64,000 bases of DNA from an uncultured Eggerthellaceae bacterium (GTDB lineage: Bacteria > Actinomycetota > Coriobacteriia > Coriobacteriales > Eggerthellaceae), in contig CALULI010000004.1 of NCBI GenBank assembly GCA_944321455.1, positions 62,001-126,000 of the forward strand. The letters are read 5' to 3'. Positions 45,746-55,011 of the stretch are shown here, in pieces (within the stretch, counting starts at the first letter, position 1; every line of letters starts with the position of its first letter). The notes under the pieces are model-generated. The model was not told where the DNA came from. It made no database searches and saw only the letters and a program-made list of their open reading frames with translations. The position numbers were made by a program, and so were the translations under genes.

Positions 45746-47652
45746 TAAGCACTCTCCGGGCCAATAGCGTCATGAGCAGTATGAGGCTCGATATAGAACA
45801 GAGGCGTTCCATATTCAACAGGCGTTGCGTCCTCAAGACAGATCTCACGAACAGTACCCATTTCGTCAGCAGTAATTTCATTCATCAGCTTCATAGCTTC
45901 AACAATGCAAAGCGTCTGATTTGCTGATACTTCATCCCCTACCTGAACAAAAGGAGGCTCACCAGGAGCAGGAGCAACATAGAAGGTGCCTACCATAGGT
46001 GCCTTAACGCATACCCAGGATGCTGGACGCTGAGCAGGCTTAGCAGCAGCTTCTGCAGGTTCTGCAGCAGGAGCAGCAGCTTGAGCTTGAGGCTGAGGTG
46101 CAGCAGCAACAGGAGCAACGGTTGGGGCAACCTGTACTGGAGCCGCAGAATTTGGCATACGAACGGCAATGCGTACGCCTTCTTCTTCAACAACAATTTC
46201 GCCCACGCCGCTTTCTTCAGCAACATGAACTAATTCACGAATCTGATTGATATCCACGTAATCGTCCTCCTTGATCAAGCTTGATTCTTCCTGAAGTAGG
46301 AAGTCAACTTTTTCAGATGTACGGTGTTTACTTAAATACGTACGAGCTTCGTTAGGGAACAGCGCATACATTAAAACGTCTTCTTCAGATTTAGCGAGAT
46401 CGCCAATTTCTTCTTCGACTTCTGCATACGTTGTTGTTACCAAAGAACCAGGTGCGATGGAAGGATCCAAAATCTCAGAGTCTCCTACCACCTTGTGGAC
46501 AATTTCTTGATCCATAGGACCAGGAGCCTTGCCATAGTAACCGCAGATGTAGTCCTTCATTTCCTTGGAAACAACACTCCAACGCTTGCCAGTTAACACG
46601 TTGAATACTGCTTGAGTACCAACAATCTGAGACAGAGGGGTAACCAAAGGAGGATAACCAACTTCTGCACGTACCTTAGGAATTTCAGCCATAACTTCAT
46701 CAAGGCGATCAGTGGCATTTTGAATCTCAAGCTGAGAAACCAGGTTGGACATCATGCCACCAGGAACCTGATGAGAGTAAACCTTCATATGGGTAAGCGA
46801 AGAAACGCCACGTTTGTAGTGACTACGCTTGCGAACCTCTTCCCAGTATTCAGCAATCTCAAACAAAAGACCCAGATCAAGACCAGTGTCATAGCGGCTT
46901 TCTTCCAATGCTGCAACAATCATTTCAACAGCAGGATGAGAATTGCCGAAAGCCAAAGGAGCGCTTGCCGTGTCAGCAATAGCAGCACCAGCTTCTGCGG
47001 CCTTCAAGATATTTGCAGGAGCCATACCACCAACATAGTGGCAGTGAACATGGATGGGCAGACCAATTTCAGCATTAAAGGCTTTGACCATGCGCTCCGT
47101 ACGATACGGCGTCAACATACCTGCCATGTCCTTGATAGCAATGGAATCTGCACCAAGTTCTTTGAGCTGCTGACCATATTCAAGGAAGCTATCAAGCGTG
47201 TGAACAGGTGACATGGTGTAGCAAATAGCACCTTCAAAGTGAGCGCCACATTCTTTAATAGCATCAGCGCTGTCTACAACATTGCGAATATCATTAAGCG
47301 CGTCAAAAATACGGAATACATCGATACCGTTTCGATGCGCTGCGTGAATAAAGCGATTACAAATTTCTCGAGAGTAGTGCTTATACCCTACGAGGTTCTG
47401 GCCACGGGAGAGCATCGCAAGGCGTGTATTTGGAGTCTTAGCCTTGATCGAGCGGAGACGGTCCCACGGATTTTCATCCAAAAAGCGCAGACACGTATCA
47501 AAGGTTGCACCGCCCCATGCTTCAATAGCCCAATAGCCAACGCGATCCATCTTCGGCAAAATTGGAAGCATGTCCCCGGTTGACATTCGTGTAGCCCACA
47601 AACTTTGCTGACCGTCACGAATGGTGGTATCCATGATTTGAAGTCTTGCCAA
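45745..47652 (-). CDS. pycB: Carboxyltransferase (5S/PycB-like) fused to a biotin carrier domain
   Basis: 635 residues. N-terminal ~460 residues are the HMGL-like carboxyltransferase ([17 protein letters not shown] with metal-binding Asp, [37 protein letters not shown]), as in transcarboxylase 5S, oxaloacetate decarboxylase alpha and PycB. Then comes [29 protein letters not shown], typical of the BCCP (AccB) N-terminus, an Ala/Pro/Gln linker, and the biotinyl domain with [10 protein letters not shown] (biotinylated Lys). With accC this makes a complete biotin carboxylase plus carboxyltransferase. No membrane decarboxylase beta or gamma gene is nearby, so pyruvate carboxylation to oxaloacetate is the best guess. 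Confidence 0.85.
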   Translation of the reverse strand: MARLQIMDTTIRDGQQSLWATRMSTGDMLPILPKMDRVGYWAIEAWGGATFDTCLRFLDENPWDRLRSIKAKTPNTRLAMLSRGQNLVGYKHYSREICNRFIHAAHRNGIDVFRIFDALNDIRNVVDSADAIKECGAHFEGAICYTMSPVHTLDSFLEYGQQLKELGADSIAIKDMAGMLTPYRTERMVKAFNAEIGLPIHVHCHYVGGMAPANILKAAEAGAAIADTASAPLAFGNSHPAVEMIVAALEESRYDTGLDLGLLFEIAEYWEEVRKRSHYKRGVSSLTHMKVYSHQVPGGMMSNLVSQLEIQNATDRLDEVMAEIPKVRAEVGYPPLVTPLSQIVGTQAVFNVLTGKRWSVVSKEMKDYICGYYGKAPGPMDQEIVHKVVGDSEILDPSIAPGSLVTTTYAEVEEEIGDLAKSEEDVLMYALFPNEARTYLSKHRTSEKVDFLLQEESSLIKEDDYVDINQIRELVHVAEESGVGEIVVEEEGVRIAVRMPNSAAPVQVAPTVAPVAAAPQPQAQAAAPAAEPAEAAAKPAQRPASWVCVKAPMVGTFYVAPAPGEPPFVQVGDEVSANQTLCIVEAMKLMNEITADEMGTVREICLEDATPVEYGTPLFYIEPHTAHDAIGPESA

Positions 47653-47706
47653 GTGTTTCGCACCTCCTTGAAAGTAAGCGGATTAGTTTTTAATGAACGA
47701 ACCTAA

Positions 47707-47744
47707 ATTATACGACACGAGGCGCCTAAGCGCCTCGAAGTCAA
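47707..47744 (-). promoter_or_regulatory. -10 and palindrome upstream of pycB-accC
   Basis: On the minus strand TATAAT (47712-47707) is preceded by a perfect 8-bp palindrome CGAGGCGC-4 nt-GCGCCTCG (47737-47718) and a TTGACT (47744-47739). The spacing from TTGACT to TATAAT is 26, too long for a standard promoter, so the palindrome may be a terminator of efp or an operator. Confidence 0.5.
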
Positions 47745-47774
47745 TAAGTTTTCCTGTAAGTAACACAGAGTGAA

Positions 47775-48335
47775 TTAAACGCGCGTGATATAGCGACCGT
47801 CGCGCGTATCAATGCGAACAATTTCTCCCTGGTTGATAAACATAGGAACTTGAACTACAGCGCCCGTTTCAAGCGTAGCAGGCTTGGTGGAACCCTGAAC
47901 GGTGTCACCCTTGAAACCTGGTTCGGTATCAGTTACCTCAAGTTCAACAAACATCGTAGGTTCAATACCGATAAGCTCTTCACCTGCATAGAGAAGCGTT
48001 GCTTCGTCATTTTCCTTGAGCCACTGAGCAACTTCACCCACAACATCGGATGGAATAGCAATCTGCTCATAGGTGTTGGTATCCATGAAGTAATAATCCA
48101 TACCGTCGTTATAGAGGTACTGCATCTTCTTGTTTTCCAAACGCACGCTTTCAAACTTGGTGCCAGAATTGAAGGTGTGCTCAACAACACGACCAGCACG
48201 AATATCGCGAAGCTTGGTGCGAACGAAAGCGCCGCCCTTGCCAGGCTTTACATGCTGGAACTCCAAAATAACCCACAACTTATTGTTGTATTCAATGCAC
48301 ATACCATTGCGAAAATCAGCAGTAGAAATTGCCAC
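47775..48335 (-). CDS. efp: Elongation factor P
   Basis: Relieves ribosome stalling at polyproline. The 186 residues have the three-domain layout: KOW-like N-terminus with EFQHVKPGKGGAFVRTKLRDI (the modifiable loop), central domain, and C-terminal OB domain KGDTVQGSTKPATLETG. GTG start at 48335 with AAGGAG upstream. It lies downstream of a Xaa-Pro peptidase, a frequent pair. Confidence 0.96.
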   Translation of the reverse strand: MAISTADFRNGMCIEYNNKLWVILEFQHVKPGKGGAFVRTKLRDIRAGRVVEHTFNSGTKFESVRLENKKMQYLYNDGMDYYFMDTNTYEQIAIPSDVVGEVAQWLKENDEATLLYAGEELIGIEPTMFVELEVTDTEPGFKGDTVQGSTKPATLETGAVVQVPMFINQGEIVRIDTRDGRYITRV

Positions 48336-48373
48336 CTTAACTCCTTGTACTCTTCAACGATTAAATCACGAGC

Positions 48374-49492
48374 TTATATTATAACCATGTCATGGGTGCT
48401 TTGGGTAAATACTTTGAAACCCTCATTACTGACAACACCAAAATCCTCAAGTCGCATACCGAATGAACCTTCCTTGTAAATTCCTGGTTCTACGGTAACA
48501 ACACTTCCCGCCTGTAGAGGTAAAGCGTTGCGCGGGGACAAATTAGGCTCTTCATGAATTTCTAGACCAACGCTATGGCCAAGCGAATGCCCCATCATGT
48601 TTTCGAAACCATAGTCAGCAAGAATACGCAAGGCTTCATTATGTACGTCACGTGCGATAACACCAGGCAACAACATATCCTTGCAGGTTTTATTGGCACA
48701 CTGAAGCGCTTCAAACGCACGACAAACTTCTTCAGAAGGCTTTCCAACAAACACTGTGCGCGTCATATCAGAGCAGTAGTCATTAACGCGTGCACCAAAG
48801 TCCATAACAATTGCATCACCGCGAGCAATTTTGCACTCACCTGGTTGTGCATGCGGAGATGCCGCATGATCGCCCGTGGCTACTATTGTCGGAAACGCAA
48901 GACCAACAGAGCCGTGATCAAACATATAGCAGTCAAGTTCCCTTTGAACTTCACGTTCGGTCATACCAGGGCGAATGAAATTGATGATGTAGTCAAAGGC
49001 CGCATCGGTAATTGCCTGAGCCTTGCGCATAGTGGCTACTTCATCTTCGTCTTTGACTTCACGTAGCGCCTGACATAAACGATCCGTTTCAACCAGTTCT
49101 ACACCACCTTCATGCTGGGCAAGAGCACGTTCCATCGAACGAAATTCCGTTAGAGTAAGCGATGTTTCAATTCCCATGCGGTTGCGAGTGGATACGTTAG
49201 GCAAAGAAGCCAGCTTGTCTAAGATAAGGGAAAAGTGGCCCCTTGCTTCATCGTTAATGTGAACAGGACTTCCCTGTGCTGCTTTGCGAAGTGCTGCCGA
49301 ATAGCGTGAATCAGAGTGAAGAAGACACTGGGAATCGCTGACAAACAGCGCGTGAGCGCTTTCTTCATCAAAGACCGATTCAAACCCCGTAAGCCAACGA
49401 ATGTTGTTGGTATCACGAATATAGAGACTATCAAGATTATGTTCGTGCATGCTGGTGCGCAAACGCTGTAGACGTGTTTCTTGAAATGCCAT
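48374..49492 (-). CDS. M24-family Xaa-Pro aminopeptidase
   Basis: 372 residues. The N-terminal creatinase-like domain is followed by the metal-binding pita-bread fold: VMDFGARVNDYCSDMTRTVF, HSLGHSVGLEIHEEP and VTVEPGIYKEGSFGMRLEDF, which carry the two Asp, His and Glu ligands. The ATG at 49492 has GGAG at 8 bases; a TTG start 15 bases earlier is less likely. The SD lies in the last of the 18-bp repeats upstream. Confidence 0.92.
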   Translation of the reverse strand: MAFQETRLQRLRTSMHEHNLDSLYIRDTNNIRWLTGFESVFDEESAHALFVSDSQCLLHSDSRYSAALRKAAQGSPVHINDEARGHFSLILDKLASLPNVSTRNRMGIETSLTLTEFRSMERALAQHEGGVELVETDRLCQALREVKDEDEVATMRKAQAITDAAFDYIINFIRPGMTEREVQRELDCYMFDHGSVGLAFPTIVATGDHAASPHAQPGECKIARGDAIVMDFGARVNDYCSDMTRTVFVGKPSEEVCRAFEALQCANKTCKDMLLPGVIARDVHNEALRILADYGFENMMGHSLGHSVGLEIHEEPNLSPRNALPLQAGSVVTVEPGIYKEGSFGMRLEDFGVVSNEGFKVFTQSTHDMVII

Positions 49493-49496
49493 GGCG

Positions 49497-49604
49497 TATC
49501 TCCTCAAGTAAACAACACTTATAAAATAGGCATCACCTATAAAGCAGGCATGCTTATAAAGCTAGCGACACTTCTCAAGTAGGCAACATTAATAAAAGCT
49601 GAAC
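49497..49604. repeat. Six imperfect 18-bp tandem repeats between aroB and the M24 peptidase
   Basis: Units start about 49497, 49515, 49533, 49551, 49569 and 49587. Examples are ACACTTATAAAATAGGCA, TCACCTATAAAGCAGGCA and TGCTTATAAAGCTAGCGA. On the minus strand most units contain a complete mini-ORF of 4-6 codons (for example ATG TTG CCT ACT TGA at 49589-49575). The last unit carries the SD of the next gene. Confidence 0.65.
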
Positions 49605-49607
49605 ACC

Positions 49608-50708
49608 TTAGTTAGCCAGGCTGCGCTGCCAGGCCTCAAGATATTCAAGAACAAGCGCTGCATCAACGGTTTCCACACGCCACTTCCCCACATCTTCTGG
49701 AATAACAAAACGTAAATGACCGGCACGGACCTTTTTATCGCTTTGCATAATCTCTAAAAGCAGCTGTGGGTCTGCCTTGAAATTCAGTGCTGGCAAGCCC
49801 AGCTTATCAAGCAATTCGTCTTGCGCTTTAATAAACTCAAGCGAGGTTCCCGCAAGCGCCACGCCCAATCGAGCAGCAAAGCGCATACCTTCTGCTACCG
49901 CATGGCCATGCGAATAGGTGCCATATCCTGCCGCTTTTTCAATAGCATGGGCAAGCGTATGACCGTAGTTTAAGCATTCACGAATTCCTTGCGTTTCTGC
50001 CTTATCCTGAGAAACAACAGATGCCTTAAACACAATGCTTTTGGTAACTGCTTCCTGCACCACTTCCCCTGAGCGCTTAGCCAACTGATCAGCATTATCA
50101 ACAAGCCAGAAAAAGAATGAATCAGAATCTATTGCAGCCGATTTTGCAATTTCGGCGCATCCACAAGCCCATTCACGTTCGGGCAGCGTTTCAAGCACAT
50201 TTAAGTCTGCACAGACAAAAGCAGGCTGCCAGAAGGTTCCTACCAAATTCTTGCCTTCACCTAAATTGATGGCCGTTTTGCCACCAACGGAAGAGTCAAC
50301 CATGGAAAGAAGGGTTGTGGGAATTTGAACGACGGGAAGCCCACGCATATACGTTGAGCCAACAAAGCCCGCCAAGTCTCCAACAACACCGCCACCACAC
50401 GCAACAACACAGCTGTCGCGCGTCAGCTTGGCTTGCGCCATAGAATCCCACAGCTCCCCTGCGCAGTTGATAGATTTGCTTTCCTCTCCTGAAGGAACGC
50501 GCGCAACGGTTACCGTGAAGCCCTGGGAGCGCAGATCACGAGCTACCGTTTGGGCATATGGATCTGCCACCACATCGTCCGTTATGAGAAACACCTTGCG
50601 TGAAGGTGCGCATCCATGAACTGCTTGTGCAATATGAGAAAGTGCTCCAAAAGCAACGCGCACCTCATAGGTGCGCTCGCCAGGAATATCAATCATGATT
50701 TTAGTCAT
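49608..50708 (-). CDS. aroB: 3-dehydroquinate synthase
   Basis: Converts DAHP to 3-dehydroquinate. The 366 residues show CGGGVVGDLAGFVGSTYMRG, QIPTTLLSMVDSSVGGKTAINL, CAEIAKSAAI and NYGHTLAHAIEKAAGY (metal ligands). It sits between aroK (gap 2 bases) and the repeat spacer. Confidence 0.96.
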   Translation of the reverse strand: MTKIMIDIPGERTYEVRVAFGALSHIAQAVHGCAPSRKVFLITDDVVADPYAQTVARDLRSQGFTVTVARVPSGEESKSINCAGELWDSMAQAKLTRDSCVVACGGGVVGDLAGFVGSTYMRGLPVVQIPTTLLSMVDSSVGGKTAINLGEGKNLVGTFWQPAFVCADLNVLETLPEREWACGCAEIAKSAAIDSDSFFFWLVDNADQLAKRSGEVVQEAVTKSIVFKASVVSQDKAETQGIRECLNYGHTLAHAIEKAAGYGTYSHGHAVAEGMRFAARLGVALAGTSLEFIKAQDELLDKLGLPALNFKADPQLLLEIMQSDKKVRAGHLRFVIPEDVGKWRVETVDAALVLEYLEAWQRSLAN

Positions 50709-50710
50709 TA

Positions 50711-51271
50711 CTATTCCTTTACCATGATTCCTTCGTTTTGCAGAATAGAAGCAACTTCTTCCGCAACTTCACGAATGGTTCTGCCCTCAGTTTCCACTTC
50801 AACATGAGCAGCCTTCTCATAAAATGGCTGTCGCTCAACAATGGTCTTGCGGGCCGTATCAAGATTCTTAAACATAGGACGAGAATCCGTATTAGGAATA
50901 CGACGAGCTGCTTCGTCAGCACTGACCTTGAGATACACAACAAAGCCAGCATCACGCATGATAGTAGTGTTTTCAGGACGCTTAGTAACAACACCGCCGC
51001 CACAGCCAATCAAGCGAGGAGAACGCGAAGCCAAGTCTCTCAAAACATCAGTTTCAATATCGCGGAAGCCCTCTTCGCCATCTTCGGCGAAGATATCTGC
51101 AATGATTCGATCTTCGCGAAGTTCAAGATATTCATCAGCATCAATGGAAGCAAGGCCATACGTTACGGCAAGCTGCTGAGAAACGCTTGTTTTACCTGCA
51201 CCCATAAAGCCAATAAAAAATACTGGTTTTGTAAGATAGAATCCTCCAGCATGAGAGACGTCGTTTGTCAT
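50711..51271 (-). CDS. aroK: Shikimate kinase
   Basis: Phosphorylates shikimate. P-loop GFMGAGKTSVSQQLA, shikimate-binding DADEYLE and GFRDIETDVL, IGCGGGVV, and the lid R-rich SADEAARRIPNTDSRPMF are present in 186 residues. Its N-terminus before the P-loop (MTNDVSHAGGFYLTK) is slightly extended. Confidence 0.94.
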   Translation of the reverse strand: MTNDVSHAGGFYLTKPVFFIGFMGAGKTSVSQQLAVTYGLASIDADEYLELREDRIIADIFAEDGEEGFRDIETDVLRDLASRSPRLIGCGGGVVTKRPENTTIMRDAGFVVYLKVSADEAARRIPNTDSRPMFKNLDTARKTIVERQPFYEKAAHVEVETEGRTIREVAEEVASILQNEGIMVKE

Positions 51272-51282
51272 GGCGTATCCTC

Positions 51283-52455
51283 CTAGCGTGACATAGTTTT
51301 AATACGTTGCTTAAATGACTGAAGATTTTGCTTGATATCAGTCATAGTATCGCATCCAAATTTTTTCAAGTATGCATTTGCTAACACAAAAGCCACCTCT
51401 GATTCCGCAACCACAGCCGCTGCGGGAACCGCACAAACATCGGAGCGCTCCTTAGAAGCTTCTGCAACTTCAAGAGTGTCAATGTTGACGGTTTGCAAGG
51501 GGTTGGTCAGCGTTGGAATAGGCTTCATGGCAAGCGTCACAATCAAAGGCATACCTGTTGTCATGCCACCCTCAAGACCACCCGCATTGTTTGACGTGCG
51601 AATAAAGCCCTGCTTATCATCAAGCACAATTTCATCATGAACGTGGCTGCCTGGCTTGCGTGCTGCTTCGAAGCCCAGACCAAATTCAACGCCCTTAATA
51701 GCGGGAATAGAAAAGAGGGCTTGTCCAAGCTGTGAGGTAAGACGCTCAGGCCCTGATTCGAACCCGCCAAGGGCAGGTATTAAACCAGTCACAACAACAC
51801 GGAATGTGCCGCCAAGGCTTTCTCCTTCTTCCTTGGCTTTATCAATAGCAGCCATCATGCGCTTTGAAGCCTCTTCGTCAGGACAGCGCACTTCGCTTGT
51901 TTCAATATCAAGCGTCTTATAGTCAGGCGCGTCCATGAAAGGATCTTCCTCTTCGAAGATCGCATCCCCAATCGAGGTTACATAGGAAAAGATATCAACA
52001 CCCATCTGCGCCAAGAACTCTTTGGCAATGCCCGCTGCAGCAACACGCATGGCTGTTTCACGCGCGCTTGCACGCTCAAGAATGTTTCGACAATCCTCCA
52101 TGTCGTTTTTGAGAATGCCAACCAGATCAGCATGACCAGGACGAGGGGTAACTTCGCGAACAAGGTTAGCAGGAGCTTCACCAAACGCTGCCATGCGATC
52201 GGTCCAGTTTTTCCAGTCCTTATTTTCAATAGCTAAGGCAATAGGTGTACCAAGCGTGGTGCCAAAACGAATACCTGATAATACCGTAATACGATCATGC
52301 TCAATTGCCTGACGGCCACCACGACCATACCCGCTTTGACGGCGCGCTAAATCAGCGTTAATAGATTGTTCGGAAATAGCAAGTCCTGCTGGTATTCCTG
52401 AAACAATACCAACTAATTGTGGGCCATGACTTTCCCCAGCTGTCACAAATTCCAT
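51283..52455 (-). CDS. aroC: Chorismate synthase
   Basis: Forms chorismate using reduced FMN. The 390 residues include TAGESHGPQLVGIVSGIPAG, RRQSGYGRGGRQAIEHDRI, GHADLVGILK, ASARETAMRVAAAGIAKE and SNNAGGLEGGMTTG-type NNAGGLEGGM. It leads the aroC-aroK-aroB run. Confidence 0.96.
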   Translation of the reverse strand: MEFVTAGESHGPQLVGIVSGIPAGLAISEQSINADLARRQSGYGRGGRQAIEHDRITVLSGIRFGTTLGTPIALAIENKDWKNWTDRMAAFGEAPANLVREVTPRPGHADLVGILKNDMEDCRNILERASARETAMRVAAAGIAKEFLAQMGVDIFSYVTSIGDAIFEEEDPFMDAPDYKTLDIETSEVRCPDEEASKRMMAAIDKAKEEGESLGGTFRVVVTGLIPALGGFESGPERLTSQLGQALFSIPAIKGVEFGLGFEAARKPGSHVHDEIVLDDKQGFIRTSNNAGGLEGGMTTGMPLIVTLAMKPIPTLTNPLQTVNIDTLEVAEASKERSDVCAVPAAAVVAESEVAFVLANAYLKKFGCDTMTDIKQNLQSFKQRIKTMSR

Positions 52456-52507
52456 CGTGTTCCTTTTCGAGTGCTTCGTTTAACAAAATTCTAGCAAAAT
52501 CATATGC

Positions 52508-53359
52508 CTAGAGACCGTCACGCATTAAATCTGTCAGAGTTTCGGCGCTGCTTGTGCCCCAACGCTTATACACGTTTTGCGCTTTCACGCAGTCTGATGA
52601 AGCAAGACTACTCAGGCTAACCAGCGGACCAAGATTGTCATAGTCATAGAGATCGCAGACGATCTGATTTTGACTTAACTCAAGACGTGAAAGAAACGAA
52701 ACAGAAAGAGCATGATGAGGCGTTGCGTTAATGACAATATCCGCGCACGATGTCAGGCGAACAGCCTTATCAAAAACGGCGAACTTAATATCGGCATACT
52801 CGTAGGCGCGCTTGATAGAAAGGTGACCAAACGTTGCTTGATCCGTATCAACGGCCTTGGTGCGCATTTTGGCAAACATATCCATAAATGCTTCAACGTT
52901 GTTGAGAGCGCGCTCTTTCGAAGAATCAAGAAGAATAATCTCGCTCACACCAGCACGTGCGGCATGATAGGCGCAATCAAGCGCCAGCGAATTAGTTCCG
53001 AAAATGACAACCTTTGCATCATAGATGGGCATCAATTCATCTTCGATTTCTTGAATGGTTGTTTTTCCCAGCAACGACATGCCGACAAAATCAGGACCTG
53101 AGCGCGCAAGCATGTCACAGCCTTGCGTAATCTCACTGGGCACCGAAGGAAAATCTACTTCGTCAAATAACACGTCTTCATAGCGCGGGGTCATAACGTA
53201 GGCGTCATCGGAGCCTTCTACAAGATCATAGGCACGATCGCGATTTTCCACCACTTCAACAAGCACGCTCCACGTTGCAGTTTTTTCCATAAACGCAGAA
53301 CGAAAAACCCGCATCAAAGCTTCAGTATCGGGCGTAGCAACTACCGTAAGGTTTCGCAT
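52508..53359 (-). CDS. Divergent AroE-like protein without the shikimate-binding half
   Basis: 283 residues, upstream of aroC in the aro cluster. The C-terminal half is a Rossmann domain like that of AroE: VVIFGTNSLALDCAYHAARAGVSEI, ILLDSSKERALNN, and ADIVINATPHHALSV (AroE has ...INATPxGM...). The N-terminal half lacks the shikimate motifs: there is no SxS pair, no NVxxPHK and no NTD. The equivalent sequence reads VGMSLLGKTTIQEIEDEL. It is therefore probably not a shikimate dehydrogenase by itself. Together with the altered cofactor loop of the protein at 27003, neither AroE-like gene is canonical. It overlaps yqeG by 19 bases. Confidence 0.7.
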   Translation of the reverse strand: MRNLTVVATPDTEALMRVFRSAFMEKTATWSVLVEVVENRDRAYDLVEGSDDAYVMTPRYEDVLFDEVDFPSVPSEITQGCDMLARSGPDFVGMSLLGKTTIQEIEDELMPIYDAKVVIFGTNSLALDCAYHAARAGVSEIILLDSSKERALNNVEAFMDMFAKMRTKAVDTDQATFGHLSIKRAYEYADIKFAVFDKAVRLTSCADIVINATPHHALSVSFLSRLELSQNQIVCDLYDYDNLGPLVSLSSLASSDCVKAQNVYKRWGTSSAETLTDLMRDGL

Positions 53360-53865
53360 GAAGCGGCTCCTTCTGGTTCACGATCACCTATAAACACGCG
53401 CTCCACGTTGCGTAAAAGTAACGTGTGTTTCAGATCTGCTTCGACTAAAGGACAAACCATATAGGCCGTCATTCCAAGAAAATGTGCACCTAACACATCC
53501 GTAATCAGCTGATCACCAATCATGACGGTATCTTTTCGCTTGCCCCCTATTTTGGAGCGAGCCATCAAAAAGCCATGCGGCAAGGGCTTGATTGCTTTCG
53601 CAACAATAGGAACCTCAAGGCGTTTTGCAAGGTGAACAACACCTACATGAAAGTTGTTAGAAAGCAGACACACCTGAACGCCCGCATCGCGCACCTTGCC
53701 AAACCACACCAAAGCGTCACGTGGAATCGTATGGTCATCACGCGTCAAGAGAGTATTATCAACATCGATAATCACATGCGAAAAGCCTTTATCAATGATG
53801 TCTTTTTGAATATCGATTGCTGAAACACGTGCAAAATATCTGTCAGGTTCAAAAAACCCCATCAA
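53341..53865 (-). CDS. yqeG: YqeG-family HAD phosphatase
   Basis: 174-residue HAD subfamily IIIA protein. The nucleophile motif is VIIDVDNTLLTRDD (Asp-x-Asp), motif II is LLSNN, and the Lys/Asp-containing C-terminal motifs are AIKPLPHGF and VMIGDQLITDVLGAHFLGM. In other bacteria it is often near aroE or rsgA, or a phosphatidylglycerophosphate phosphatase candidate; the substrate here is not known. Directly abuts the mltG stop. Confidence 0.87.
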   Translation of the reverse strand: MMGFFEPDRYFARVSAIDIQKDIIDKGFSHVIIDVDNTLLTRDDHTIPRDALVWFGKVRDAGVQVCLLSNNFHVGVVHLAKRLEVPIVAKAIKPLPHGFLMARSKIGGKRKDTVMIGDQLITDVLGAHFLGMTAYMVCPLVEADLKHTLLLRNVERVFIGDREPEGAASCETLR

Positions 53866-55008
53866 TTAACCCGCGTTACTAATTGCCTGCTGATGCTCTT
53901 CGTAAGTCCTGCTGAAGTAGTAGTCATAACCACCTTGATCATTTGGTACGAAGTAGAAATACATGTAGTCAGTCTGTTCAGGATTGCAGACTGCTTGCAA
54001 ACTTGCCAAGCTTGGAGAACAAATAGGAGTTGGAGGAAGACCAGCATTGAGATACGTGTTATAGGGATTTTCCTGCTGAAGGTCTTCAGGTGTGGGGTCT
54101 CCACCAATGTAATAAGCCGTCGTGGCATCTGATTCAAGATAAGGCCTATCAGAAGCAAGACGGTTGTAGAAAACAGAAGCAACCGTAGCACGATTATCAT
54201 CAGTTGCTTCACGTTCCACAATAGAAGCCAAGATGAGCGCTTCGTAAGGAGTCAGTCCCTGCTGTTCAGGATAGCTGAAATCAAGCGTGTCAATTTCAAC
54301 TTGATACTGATCAAGCATCTGGCGAACAACATCATCTGCCGAAGCGTCAACAATCAAATCATAGGTTTTAGGAAACAAGAAACCTTCAAGCGATTGCGTA
54401 TTTGCTTCGCCTAAAAACGAATAGTCGGCCGCATAGACCGACGCATCACTGGTAGCTTGTTCGAAATCAGCTGCTGCGATTGAGCCGCCATAGGCTTCTT
54501 CAACCGTCGCAGCTGTTTGTTCGGCGGTATAACCTTCAGGTACCGTCATGGAATTACCTGACGAAGACGGTCCGTCGATGAGCATCTGAACAACTTCTTC
54601 ATCAGTGGTACCACCAACAAAGGTATAAACACCAGGTTTCAAAGATGTTGCCGCATTCTTGGAATTAACAATATCCATAAAATCGTACTGGTTACGAATA
54701 ACACCTTCGTCAAACAGAACAGATCCTACTTCCGTTGCCATCCAGCCGTCTTTGATTTCAACGGTTACCGTTTCGCCTTCCGCTAAAAGGTTAGGATTAT
54801 CAGCGTTTGTGGAACACGTATTAAATGACACAACCACAACCGTAATAATGCAGGCAATAACGGCAAGGACAAACAGAATAGGCATCTTGCTTTTTTTAGG
54901 GCGAATAGCAGACGTGTCATACGTCTTGAATTCTCGTTCACCGCGAGCATGAGCGGCACGGGCAGCATGATTTGCTTTGCGTGAATATGTTACGCGCTTG
55001 CGGGGCAT
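53866..55008 (-). CDS. mltG: Endolytic transglycosylase MltG
   Basis: Cleaves nascent peptidoglycan strands. The 380 residues have a basic cytoplasmic N-terminus, one membrane helix (about 43-62, PILFVLAVIACIITVVVVSF), a LysM-like region, and the YceG catalytic domain with LASIVEREATDDNRATVASVF (catalytic Glu), YLESDATTAYY and LPPTPICSPSLASLQAVCNP. It lies between ruvX and yqeG, a common order. Confidence 0.94.
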   Translation of the reverse strand: MPRKRVTYSRKANHAARAAHARGEREFKTYDTSAIRPKKSKMPILFVLAVIACIITVVVVSFNTCSTNADNPNLLAEGETVTVEIKDGWMATEVGSVLFDEGVIRNQYDFMDIVNSKNAATSLKPGVYTFVGGTTDEEVVQMLIDGPSSSGNSMTVPEGYTAEQTAATVEEAYGGSIAAADFEQATSDASVYAADYSFLGEANTQSLEGFLFPKTYDLIVDASADDVVRQMLDQYQVEIDTLDFSYPEQQGLTPYEALILASIVEREATDDNRATVASVFYNRLASDRPYLESDATTAYYIGGDPTPEDLQQENPYNTYLNAGLPPTPICSPSLASLQAVCNPEQTDYMYFYFVPNDQGGYDYYFSRTYEEHQQAISNAG

Positions 55009-55011
55009 AAT

